NCBI GenBank assembly: GCA_029554925.1
Contig: JAKPUV010001309.1
Span: 1-7,872, forward strand
DNA length: 7,872 nucleotides
Source: Candidatus Hydrogenedentota bacterium
Lineage (GTDB): Bacteria; Hydrogenedentota; Hydrogenedentia; Hydrogenedentales; CAITNO01
Reading direction: 5' to 3'
Shown here: positions 1 through 5,408 of the stretch, one piece after another
Layout of the letters: each line of letters starts with the position of its first letter
How positions within the stretch are numbered: the first letter of the stretch is position 1
The notes under the pieces: generated by a model
Seen by the model: the letters and a program-made list of their open reading frames with translations, nothing else
Database searches by the model: none
Told to the model about the DNA's origin: nothing
Position numbers and translations under genes: made by a program

Positions 1-140
1 CACGAAAGCCGTCGCTTGTCCGGTAATCCGGCGGTTCCTGGAACGACAGCCGCCAAAACACCCGCACCGCCCTCCGCGGCTACTCCCCCCCCGAAACCAT
101 GACCATCCGCACAGGCTTCCGCATCGCCCAGTCCCCGTGA
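1..140 (+). pseudogene. C-terminal end of an FGE-sulfatase-type protein, apparently broken
   Basis: Read in frame 3, positions 27-140 encode a 37-residue tail starting SGGSWNDSRQNTRTALRG and ending TGFRIAQSP, with TGA at 138-140. This is the hallmark C-terminus of the FGE-sulfatase (SUMF1/formylglycine-generating enzyme, C-type-lectin-like) fold, where RGGSW, a run of N/R-rich residues and a final GFR motif recur. In the same frame a TAA at 24-26 lies directly before the motif. TCCGG occurs at 19-23 and again at 27-31, separated by TAA. Removing those 8 nt joins frame 1 upstream (HESRRL) to the tail as HESRRLSGGSWND, a natural-looking family sequence. I infer a frameshifting 8-nt insertion, so the gene is probably a pseudogene. 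Only 26 nt upstream are visible, so a sequencing error or another explanation cannot be excluded. What the full protein did is not visible. Confidence 0.6.
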
Positions 141-156
141 GGCAGAAGCGGGCGCG

Positions 157-186
157 TTGATTCCCGGGCGGCGAAAGGGGTACAAC
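157..186 (+). promoter_or_regulatory. possible promoter of the HNH gene
   Basis: TTGATT (157-162) and TACAAC (181-186) are 18 bp apart and would start transcription near 193, about 28 nt before the ATG at 221. The boxes are only moderately close to consensus. Confidence 0.3.
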
Positions 187-220
187 GTCCCCATGGCCGC
201 AGGGGCCGGGAAACGCAACC

Positions 221-1000
221 ATGTCCACAGCCCGCAACCGCGAGAAATGGACGCGCGAGGAGCATCTGCTCGCGTTCAACCTGTACTGCAAGATACCGTT
301 CGGCACCATCCACCTCCGGAATCCGCGGCTCATCGAGCTGGCGGGACTGCTGGGGCGGACGCCCTCTTCCGTCTCCTACAAGCTGGCGAATTTCGCGCGC
401 ATGGACCCGGCGCTGCAGGCTCGGGGCATCGCCGGACTGACGCACGGCGCCAAGGGGGAGGAGGACGTCTGGCGGGCCTTTCAGGCGGACGCGGAGGCGG
501 TGGCCTTTGAGAGCGAACGGCTGCTTGCCCAACGCCGGGAGAAGCCGCTGGAGGTGTCGGCGGACATTGACGACCGCGATCTGCCCGCCGACGGTAAGGA
601 GCGGGAGTCCGTTGTCCGCGTGCGGGTCAACCAGAGTTTCTTCCGCGGCCGCATCCTGTCCGCCTACGACCACCGCTGCTGCGTCACGGGGCTGGCCGTG
701 CCGGAGCTGCTTGTCGCCAGCCACATCCGCCCGTGGAGCATGGACAGGGCCAACCGGCTGAACCCGCGCAACGGCCTCTGCCTCAACGCGCTGCACGACC
801 GCGCGTTTGACCGGGGGCTCATGTGGATTGCCGACGACCACACCGTGCGTTTCCGCCTGACAGGCGGAAAGACGGACGAGTTGGCGCAGGGCGCGCGGGA
901 ATGGCTCACCCGTTTCGAGGGCAGGCGCCTGATCCTGCCCAAAGGATTCTCCCCCGACCCGGCGTTTCTCCGCTGGCACGCGGAACACGTCGCCTGCTGA
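221..1000 (+). CDS. stand-alone HNH endonuclease (HNH_2-type, restriction-like)
   Basis: This 259-residue protein is a putative DNA-cutting enzyme of the ββα-metal (HNH) class. The C-terminal nuclease domain (about residues 135-205) has a CC pair at 153-154, ASHIRPWS with the general-base His168, NPRNG with Asn184, and LHDRAFD with His192. That order is typical of HNH_2 (PF13391) proteins annotated as putative restriction endonucleases. Residues 8-90 form a separate N-terminal domain (NLYCKIPFG, GRTPSSVSYKLANFARMDP) seen in many such stand-alone HNH proteins, probably for DNA binding. All key nuclease residues are present and the length is normal. The ATG at 221 is preceded only by a weak GGGAAA. 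No methyltransferase or McrBC-type partner is visible. The vsr fragment starts 57 nt after its stop, and if the DUF3800 cassette were removed the intact vsr would sit there. A defence role is inferred from family and setting. Confidence 0.85.
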   Translation: MSTARNREKWTREEHLLAFNLYCKIPFGTIHLRNPRLIELAGLLGRTPSSVSYKLANFARMDPALQARGIAGLTHGAKGEEDVWRAFQADAEAVAFESERLLAQRREKPLEVSADIDDRDLPADGKERESVVRVRVNQSFFRGRILSAYDHRCCVTGLAVPELLVASHIRPWSMDRANRLNPRNGLCLNALHDRAFDRGLMWIADDHTVRFRLTGGKTDELAQGAREWLTRFEGRRLILPKGFSPDPAFLRWHAEHVAC

Positions 1001-1002
1001 AA

Positions 1003-1040
1003 CCGGCCGTCGTGTGCGCGGCCGGCAAACCCCTTGCCGG
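1003..1040 (+). other. two overlapping, mutually exclusive hairpins
   Basis: CCGGCCG (1003-1009) pairs with CGGCCGG (1019-1025) around a 9-nt loop. CCGGCAA (1022-1028) pairs with TTGCCGG (1034-1040) around a 5-nt loop. They share 1022-1025, so only one can form at a time. Neither is followed by a T-run. They fill most of the gap between the HNH stop and the vsr fragment. Confidence 0.5.
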
Positions 1041-1054
1041 AAGACAAAGCAATC

Positions 1055-1141
1055 CCATGACGGACGTGTTCACGAAAGAGAAGCGGTCGGAGGTGATGTC
1101 GCGGATCCGTTCGCGGGGGAATCTGCGGACGGAGCTGCGGC
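1055..1141 (+). repeat. 87-bp direct repeat, left copy (vsr 5' end)
   Basis: This stretch matches 2371-2457 with a single mismatch (G at 1101, T at 2417). It starts two bases before the vsr ATG and ends after codon 28. Sequences outside the repeat on either side are unrelated between the copies. The spacing between copies is 1316 bp. Confidence 0.95.
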
Positions 1142-1239
1142 AGACGTTTGCAATCTGCTGCGGTCCGTGGCATAATTCAATTGCCGTGACGGAAAGGAGC
1201 TTCGTGTTCCCGGTCCATGGTGACTGTTGCGGGAAGTGA
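1057..1239 (+). pseudogene. truncated 5' copy of the vsr-like gene
   Basis: The frame opens with MTDVFTKEKRSEVMSRIRSR and keeps identity with the intact Vsr-like protein (2373-2786) for 28 residues, to ELR. It then runs into unrelated residues and stops at 1237-1239, 60 codons in all. The central and C-terminal parts, including the FVDGCFWH block that carries the nuclease centre, are absent, so it cannot encode a working nuclease. No good ribosome binding site precedes it. The unrelated tail overlaps the promoter and body of a candidate small RNA (1148-1266), so this reading frame is unlikely to matter as protein. I read it as the left scar of a cassette inserted into, or recombined with, the start of vsr. 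Confidence 0.8.
1148..1176 (+). promoter_or_regulatory. sigma70-type promoter of candidate small RNA 1
   Basis: TTGCAA (1148-1153) and CATAAT (1171-1176) are separated by exactly 17 bp, predicting a start near 1183. The promoter begins seven bases after the end of the left vsr repeat, in cassette DNA. It points at no protein gene on the + strand before the terminator at 1266. Confidence 0.65.
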
Positions 1240-1266
1240 CCTGCGGTTTACCGTCACGGGTTTTTT
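1183..1266 (+). ncRNA. candidate small structured RNA 1 (about 84 nt)
   Basis: The predicted transcript starts at the promoter above and ends at a T-run (1261-1266). Its 5' end CCGTGACGG (1184-1192) is perfectly complementary to CCGTCACGG (1251-1259) just before the T-run. The RNA could thus be closed by a 9-bp terminal stem that also acts as terminator. Inside, TTCCCG (1207-1212) pairs with CGGGAA (1230-1235). An alternative terminal hairpin pairs GTGAC (1236-1240) with GTCAC (1253-1257). The RNA also contains AAAGGAG (1193-1199) and an 11-codon GTG frame at 1204-1239, so a leader-peptide reading is possible but weaker. The last 13 nt are antisense to the 3' end of the DUF3800 mRNA. I recognise no known RNA family. 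Confidence 0.45.
1251..1266 (+). terminator. 3' arm and T-run of the small RNA 1 terminator
   Basis: CCGTCACGG (1251-1259) is followed by G and six T (1261-1266), then GTTTT. The arm pairs either with 1184-1192 over a distance or partly with 1236-1240 locally. No + strand protein gene needs a terminator here, which supports a dedicated short transcript. Confidence 0.5.
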
Positions 1267-2120
1267 GTTTTCAGGCCCCATTTTCTGCCCTTGGTCCGGG
1301 GGAACTTGACGATCCCGTATCCGGCGATGGTGCCGGACGGGCTGGCGGCGAACCGGGGGACGAGTTTGAGCAGGTACTCGTAGACGGTCAGACTTTCGGC
1401 ATCGCCGTCCCATGCGTCCCCGTATTCCACGAACTGCCGGTACACTCCGTAGGCCACCAGGTCCGCCAGCTGCAGACGCTCGTCCGCGCTGCTGTCGCTG
1501 AAGCGCAGATTCCCAATCCGGTCGAAAGCAAACCCCTTTCTCAGCGGTGATCCCGCCGTCTTGAGCCGCTGGTGCTGTTTCTTCAGGTTGTCCTTGTGCT
1601 GGTTGCCCCTCGGGGTGGCTCCGCTCATGTCGTCCACAACGATGTGCGCATATCCGTGCCGCCGGGCCATCTCCAGTTGAACCCGCTGCAAGAGGATGTC
1701 ATAGGCGATAGCCGGGGCGTAGTGCGCCCTTTCGGCGTAAAGCTGCTGGACCTCCTCCTTCTTCACAACACAAGCCAGAAGCGTGCAGTCCGTGCCGACA
1801 ATCAGATCATAGACGCTTTCAGCAAACCGCCGAAGTTGGTCCTCGCTGATGGAGAACCTCTCAAGGTATCTTGCCTCGCGTTCCTTGGCGTGCCGCAACC
1901 AGTTTGCCTTGATCTCCACGTCCCCCCGCCCGAAGCAGTCCCGCTTGAGTCTGCGCAGGCCGTGGTGAAGCACCCCCGCCTGCGCGGGCGTCACCAGAAT
2001 CCCGCCAAACACGAAATAGGGGGTGATTCCGCCCTTTGTGCTGTATGCGCGTGGAGAATAGGCATACTCCTTCGTGCCGGAATCATCCACATAGAAGACG
2101 TGTGTGTGTTCCTCGGGCAT
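1254..2120 (-). CDS. DUF3800 domain protein
   Basis: The 288-residue product matches the DUF3800 family (PF12686), a function-unknown group often found in accessory regions. Visible hallmarks are the N-terminal HVFYVDDSG (Asp12, Asp13), VEIK (Glu69-Lys71), HIVVDDMSG (Asp163, Asp164) and the C-terminal DERLQLADLVAYGVYRQF (Asp220). Acidic residues at strand ends in this order suggest a metal-dependent nuclease-like site; that is inference. There is no signal peptide or membrane segment. I chose the ATG at 2120 because AGGGAGG lies 5 nt upstream; an in-frame ATG at 2162 lacks such a site. The gene opposes both neighbours and is less GC-rich: 55% over 1741-1860 by hand count, against 67% at 541-600 in HNH and 82% at 2641-2700 in vsr. 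It sits between the two vsr repeats with a small-RNA unit on each side. TATTAT (minus strand, 2217-2212) could be its -10. Confidence 0.8.
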   Translation of the reverse strand: MPEEHTHVFYVDDSGTKEYAYSPRAYSTKGGITPYFVFGGILVTPAQAGVLHHGLRRLKRDCFGRGDVEIKANWLRHAKEREARYLERFSISEDQLRRFAESVYDLIVGTDCTLLACVVKKEEVQQLYAERAHYAPAIAYDILLQRVQLEMARRHGYAHIVVDDMSGATPRGNQHKDNLKKQHQRLKTAGSPLRKGFAFDRIGNLRFSDSSADERLQLADLVAYGVYRQFVEYGDAWDGDAESLTVYEYLLKLVPRFAASPSGTIAGYGIVKFPRTKGRKWGLKTKNP

Positions 2121-2187
2121 ACGGCCCTCCCTGCTTCCAGCAGCACAGGCTCCCAATTCCATCGCCTGATCACATCCGCGCCCGGGA

Positions 2188-2216
2188 TTGCATCTCCACG
2201 AGCCGGACGGTATAAT
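2188..2216 (+). promoter_or_regulatory. strong sigma70-type promoter of candidate small RNA 2
   Basis: TTGCAT (2188-2193) and a perfect TATAAT (2211-2216) are 17 bp apart, predicting a start near 2223. The layout matches the promoter at 1148-1176. Read on the other strand, the same box gives TATTAT, so it may also serve the divergent DUF3800 gene. Confidence 0.7.
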
Positions 2217-2222
2217 ACACTT

Positions 2223-2283
2223 AACCCCCCCGGAGATAGCATCTCCGGCCCGACGCCTCTCTTCCGGGAGGCGTTTCTTTTTT
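2223..2283 (+). ncRNA. candidate small structured RNA 2 (about 60 nt)
   Basis: The predicted RNA consists of two perfect hairpins. The first is CCGGAGAT (2230-2237), loop AGC, ATCTCCGG (2241-2248). The second is ACGCCTC (2253-2259), an 8-nt loop, GAGGCGT (2268-2274), running directly into TTTCTTTTTT. There is no open frame of useful length inside. It could be a free small RNA, or a terminated leader (attenuator) of vsr, whose ATG lies 90 nt past the T-run. A separate -10-like element for vsr at 2296-2304 favours the first option. I recognise no known RNA family. Confidence 0.5.
2253..2283 (+). terminator. intrinsic terminator of small RNA 2
   Basis: A perfect 7-bp stem (2253-2259 with 2268-2274) and an 8-nt loop are followed by TTCTTTTTT (2275-2283). 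The upstream gene DUF3800 is on the other strand, so the only visible client is the short transcript from the promoter at 2188-2216. Confidence 0.75.
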
Positions 2284-2295
2284 GCGGGGGCATGT

Positions 2296-2304
2296 TGCTA
2301 GACT
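2296..2304 (+). promoter_or_regulatory. possible extended -10 promoter of vsr
   Basis: TGCTAGACT has the extended -10 form TGnTANANT seen in TGCTATAGT upstream of the SGNH hydrolase and kinase genes in this window. No convincing -35 is present. It would start a transcript near 2311, about 60 nt before the vsr ATG. Confidence 0.35.
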
Positions 2305-2370
2305 GCGTTCCTGTCCGGCGAGTGCGCCGGGATTCTCCATACCGGGCGGGTTTGTCCGCCGGCGGGGCGA

Positions 2371-2457
2371 CCATGACGGACGTGTTCACGAAAGAGAAGC
2401 GGTCGGAGGTGATGTCTCGGATCCGTTCGCGGGGGAATCTGCGGACGGAGCTGCGGC
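2371..2457 (+). repeat. 87-bp direct repeat, right copy (start of intact vsr)
   Basis: This is the partner of 1055-1141, differing only at 2417. It covers two bases of leader and the first 28 codons of the intact vsr-like gene. Confidence 0.95.
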
Positions 2458-2786
2458 TGATGGAGATCATGCGGGGGGCGGGGATCACGGGGTGGCGGCG
2501 GGGCCAGCCGGTGCATGGTCATCCGCATTTTGTGTTCCGGCGGGAGCGGGTGGCGGTGTTTGTGGACGGGTGTTTCTGGCACGGGTGCCCGAAGTGCTAC
2601 CGGCGGCCGAAGTCGAACCGGAAGTTCTGGGACGCGAAGGCGGCGCGGAACCGGGCGCGGGATGCGGAGGTGACGCGGACGCTGCGCCGGGCGGGGTGGA
2701 CGGTGGTGCGGATCTGGGAGCACGCGCTGCGGCATCCGGGCCGGATTGCCTGGCGGCTGGGGCGCGCGCTGGGGTCTAGGGTTTAG
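2373..2786 (+). CDS. Vsr-like (very short patch repair) endonuclease, orphan
   Basis: The 137-residue protein has the full Vsr layout: N-terminal MTDVFTKEKRSEVMSRIRS, central FVDGCFWHGCPKCYRRPKSN (64-81), then FWDAK, NRARD and C-terminal GWTVVRIWEH. Vsr enzymes nick at T:G mismatches made by deamination of methylated cytosine and usually accompany a cytosine methyltransferase; none is visible. Cys67, Cys72, Cys75 and His117 are plausible zinc ligands. In E. coli Vsr the catalytic residues are Asp51, His64 and His69. The equivalents here look like His52 (GHPHFVF, where relatives have PDFVF), Asp65 and His70. The metal-binding Asp is therefore replaced, and activity may be lost or altered. A weak GGGG precedes the ATG by 5 nt. 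The last codons and the TAG lie inside a 14-bp tandem repeat. The gene probably once followed HNH directly. Confidence 0.85.
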   Translation: MTDVFTKEKRSEVMSRIRSRGNLRTELRLMEIMRGAGITGWRRGQPVHGHPHFVFRRERVAVFVDGCFWHGCPKCYRRPKSNRKFWDAKAARNRARDAEVTRTLRRAGWTVVRIWEHALRHPGRIAWRLGRALGSRV

Positions 2787-2800
2787 GGTCTAGGGTTTAG
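2773..2800 (+). repeat. tandem repeat of GGTCTAGGGTTTAG (2 units)
   Basis: Units 2773-2786 and 2787-2800 are identical. Each contains the telomere-like word TTTAG followed by G. The first unit encodes the last residues and the stop codon of vsr. Confidence 0.9.
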
Positions 2801-2822
2801 GGGGTGGGGTTGGGGGTGGGGG
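2800..2822 (+). other. strong G-quadruplex-forming sequence
   Basis: Four G-tracts of 5, 4, 5 and 5 (2800-2804, 2806-2809, 2812-2816, 2818-2822) are joined by loops T, TT and T, with another GGGGG at 2827-2831. Loops this short favour a parallel quadruplex on the + strand or in the vsr mRNA 3' end. Confidence 0.7.
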
Positions 2823-2830
2823 TGCCGGGG

Positions 2831-2864
2831 GAAAAGAAACGCGCCGCGGGGTTTCCGCGGCGCG
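2831..2864 (-). terminator. intrinsic terminator of the ppnP-DUF1080 operon
   Basis: On the minus strand a perfect 10-bp stem CGCGCCGCGG / CCGCGGCGCG (2864-2855 with 2849-2840) has a 5-nt loop and is followed by TTTCTTTTC (2839-2831). It begins 25 nt after the DUF1080 stop codon. On the + strand there is no T-run, so it acts one way. Confidence 0.85.
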
Positions 2865-2889
2865 GTGGGGATGCGGGGGGGGCGGCGGG

Positions 2890-3888
2890 TTATTTGATGA
2901 CGGGGCGGAGGATGAGGTTGCGGTATTGGACGGCGGTGTGGTCGCCCTGGAGGTAGAGGGGGCCGGGGCGGAACTCGTCGGCCCAGAGGGCGCCGCCGGT
3001 GCATCCGGCGAGGGGGATGTTGTCGAGGATTTTGACGCCGTTGAGGATGACGGTGACGTGGCGGTCGGCGAGGGTGATGTCCATGGTCTGCCATTCGCCG
3101 GCGGGCTTTTCGGCGGCGGAGGCGGGGGCGACGCGGCTGTAGATGCCGCCCATGTTGTGGGTGTCGAGGGGCTTCCCGTAACTGTCGAGGACCTGGACCT
3201 CGTAGACGCCGCGGAGGTAGATCCCGCTGTTGCCGTCCTTGGGCACGCTGACCTCGAGGGTGAGGTTGAAGTCCTCGAACTCGGCCTCGGTGCGCAGGTT
3301 GGCGTAGTGGACCTTGGGCTTGCCCTCCTCCTGGCGGGCGTCGTTGACGAGGACGCCGTTTTCGGCGCGCCAGCCGTTTTTGCCGAGGCCGAGGGGCTTC
3401 CACCTGTCGAGGTTCTTGCCGTTGAAGAGGGTGACGGGCTCGCCGAATTTCAGCTTGGCGAGGTCGGGGGCGGGGGGCAGCGGGGGGATGCGCTTTCCGG
3501 TGACCTTGACCGAGGCGACGCCGGTGCCGTCGCTCCTGGGGCTGACGCGGGTGCCGGTGATCGTGTCGCCCTTCACGGTGAAGGCGTAGAGGTCGGAGAC
3601 GTACTGGCTGCGGACGGTGCCGTCGGGCAGTTTGCGCTCGACGGTGTTCCCGCGCGCGGCGCGGAGGGTGCCGTCTTCGAGGTAGACACTGTCGAGGGGC
3701 AGGACGCTGCCGCCGCCCCAGAGGACGCTGCCGTCGAGCCATCCGTCCTGCTGTTTGACCTCGAGCCATCCGGCGGCGTTGCCGGGGAGGTCGAGGGCCC
3801 AGCGTCCGACGAAGGGCTCCGCGCCGTCCTGGGCAAGGGCGGGCAGGCAGGCGAGGGCGAGCACTGCGGCAAGGATCAAGCGTTTCAT
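2890..3888 (-). CDS. secreted DUF1080 (3-keto-disaccharide hydrolase-type) protein
   Basis: The 332-residue protein starts with a signal peptide (MKRLILAAVLALACLPALAQ, cleavage probably after Ala19 or near it). Residues 25-135 are a β-rich region (FVGRWALDLPG, GWLDGSVLWGGG) that I cannot assign. Residues 148-332 are a clear DUF1080 / PF06439 domain of concanavalin-like fold: VTLFNGKNLDRWK, NGWRAENGVL, NSGIYLRGVYEVQVLDS, MGGIYSRVAP, GEWQTMDI and VTVILNGVKILDN. Some family members hydrolyse 3-keto-glycosides, and the family is expanded in Planctomycetota- and Verrucomicrobiota-like bacteria; the substrate here is unknown. I chose the ATG at 3888 because of the signal peptide and GGGAG 8 nt upstream; the frame is open further upstream but without family similarity. 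The gene lies 40 nt after ppnP in the same direction and ends at a strong terminator, so the two are probably co-transcribed. Confidence 0.88.
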   Translation of the reverse strand: MKRLILAAVLALACLPALAQDGAEPFVGRWALDLPGNAAGWLEVKQQDGWLDGSVLWGGGSVLPLDSVYLEDGTLRAARGNTVERKLPDGTVRSQYVSDLYAFTVKGDTITGTRVSPRSDGTGVASVKVTGKRIPPLPPAPDLAKLKFGEPVTLFNGKNLDRWKPLGLGKNGWRAENGVLVNDARQEEGKPKVHYANLRTEAEFEDFNLTLEVSVPKDGNSGIYLRGVYEVQVLDSYGKPLDTHNMGGIYSRVAPASAAEKPAGEWQTMDITLADRHVTVILNGVKILDNIPLAGCTGGALWADEFRPGPLYLQGDHTAVQYRNLILRPVIK

Positions 3889-3904
3889 GGCGTTTCTCCC
3901 GCGT

Positions 3905-3921
3905 GTCCGGCGGCGCCGGAC
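3905..3921 (-). other. intergenic hairpin between ppnP and DUF1080
   Basis: GTCCGGC and GCCGGAC flank a 3-nt GGC (GCC) loop, a 7-bp perfect stem. No T-run follows it in the transcript. It lies just before the DUF1080 ribosome binding site and might affect relative expression or mRNA processing. Confidence 0.5.
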
Positions 3922-3928
3922 CGCCGTT

Positions 3929-4261
3929 TCAGCCGATGTACGAGCAGACATACTCCATGAGGACGCCGTCGGCGACGGCGATGTCGAACGAGGAGTTACC
4001 GGGGACGTCGAAATGCGTGCCGGCGGCGTATTCCGACCAGTCCGCGGCGCCCGCAAGTTTCACGCGGCAGGCGCCGGCGACGACGTCCATGCGCTCGGGC
4101 AGGCCGGTGCCGAAGTTGTAGACGCCGGGGTAGATGAGGCCGAGGGTCTTCTTCTCGCCGCCTTCGAGGAGGATGGTGTGGCTGACGACTTTGCCGTCGA
4201 AGTAGACGTTGGCCTTGCAGACGGCGGTGACGTTGGCGAAGGATTCGGGGCACTGGGGCAT
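3929..4261 (-). CDS. ppnP: pyrimidine/purine nucleoside phosphorylase
   Basis: The 110-residue protein matches the PpnP (YaiE, DUF1255) family of small single-domain cupins, which use phosphate to split nucleosides into base and ribose-1-phosphate in the cytoplasm. Diagnostic blocks are NVYFDGKVVSHTI (18-30), TLGLIYPGVYNFGT (39-52), ERMDVVAGACRVKL (56-69), DWSEYAAGTHFDVPGNSSFDI (74-94) and a final YVCSYIG. The E. coli protein is about 94 residues; the extra 16 or so here are at the N-terminus. The start at 4261 is supported by AAGGAG 7 nt upstream. The DUF1080 gene follows after 40 nt. Its promoter lies 40-80 nt upstream, just past the uxs stop. The link to DUF1080 is positional only; both could serve salvage of sugars. 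Confidence 0.92.
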   Translation of the reverse strand: MPQCPESFANVTAVCKANVYFDGKVVSHTILLEGGEKKTLGLIYPGVYNFGTGLPERMDVVAGACRVKLAGAADWSEYAAGTHFDVPGNSSFDIAVADGVLMEYVCSYIG

Positions 4262-4308
4262 GACGGGTCTCCTTGTGGGGGTGGCCCCGGGGCTGCCGGG
4301 GGGCGGTT

Positions 4309-4338
4309 ATTATGGCCGCGCGCGGCCCGCCGGTGCAA
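4309..4338 (-). promoter_or_regulatory. promoter of ppnP-DUF1080
   Basis: On the minus strand TTGCAC (4338-4333) and CATAAT (4314-4309) are 18 bp apart, giving a start near 4302 and a 40-nt leader. The -35 resembles the TTGCA boxes at 1148 and 2188. Confidence 0.6.
4314..4327. promoter_or_regulatory. 14-bp perfect palindrome in the ppnP promoter spacer
   Basis: GGCCGCG-CGCGGCC fills the spacer and touches the -10 box. The position is right for a repressor operator. In DNA this GC-rich it could also arise by chance, and no second copy was seen. Confidence 0.4.
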
Positions 4339-4354
4339 CGCCGGGGGCGGCGGT

Positions 4355-5311
<957 letters not shown>

Positions 5312-5357
5312 GACGTCCTCCAGAAGTGTCGCGGCCCGGGGCCGCCGTGGACCCCGC

Positions 5358-5363
5358 ATGATA
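5358..5363 (-). promoter_or_regulatory. possible -10 box of uxs
   Basis: On the minus strand GTGTGG precedes TATCAT (5363-5358), close in form to the GTGTGC-TATAGT element on the other strand at 5397-5408. No -35 is evident. It lies about 47 nt before the uxs start codon. Confidence 0.4.
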
Positions 5364-5396
5364 CCACACGCGGGGGCGCGCGCCCGCCGCGCCCGG

Positions 5397-5408
5397 GTGT
5401 GCTATAGT
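5397..5408 (+). promoter_or_regulatory. extended -10 promoter of the SGNH hydrolase gene
   Basis: GTGTGC is followed by TATAGT (5403-5408), an extended -10 (TGC-TATAGT) with no recognisable -35. The same 14 bases (GTGTGCTATAGTCT) occur at 6513-6526 upstream of the kinase. The leader contains a 5-bp hairpin (5417-5421 with 5427-5431) followed by four T, a weak attenuator at best. Confidence 0.6.

Noticed and set aside
27..140. Variable region of a diversity-generating retroelement (these often end in an FGE-sulfatase fold)
   Set aside because: No second, template-like copy of the segment and no reverse transcriptase is in the window; the tail also fits ordinary FGE-sulfatase proteins.
1204..1239. 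11-codon leader peptide (GTG start after AAAGGAG) within small RNA 1
   Set aside because: Very short, no regulatory gene follows on the same strand, and the stretch is better explained by RNA structure.
1184..1259. Bidirectional terminator also serving DUF3800
   Set aside because: On the minus strand the distal arm is followed by CAATTGAATTATG, not a T-run, so only the + strand call is supported.
1003..1266. Integron attC sites or a gene-cassette array
   Set aside because: The hairpins lack the attC core triplets and arm layout, DUF3800 is opposite to its neighbours, and no integrase is visible.
2773..2800. CRISPR-like or true telomeric array
   Set aside because: There are only two adjoining units with no spacers, and nothing suggests a linear replicon end.
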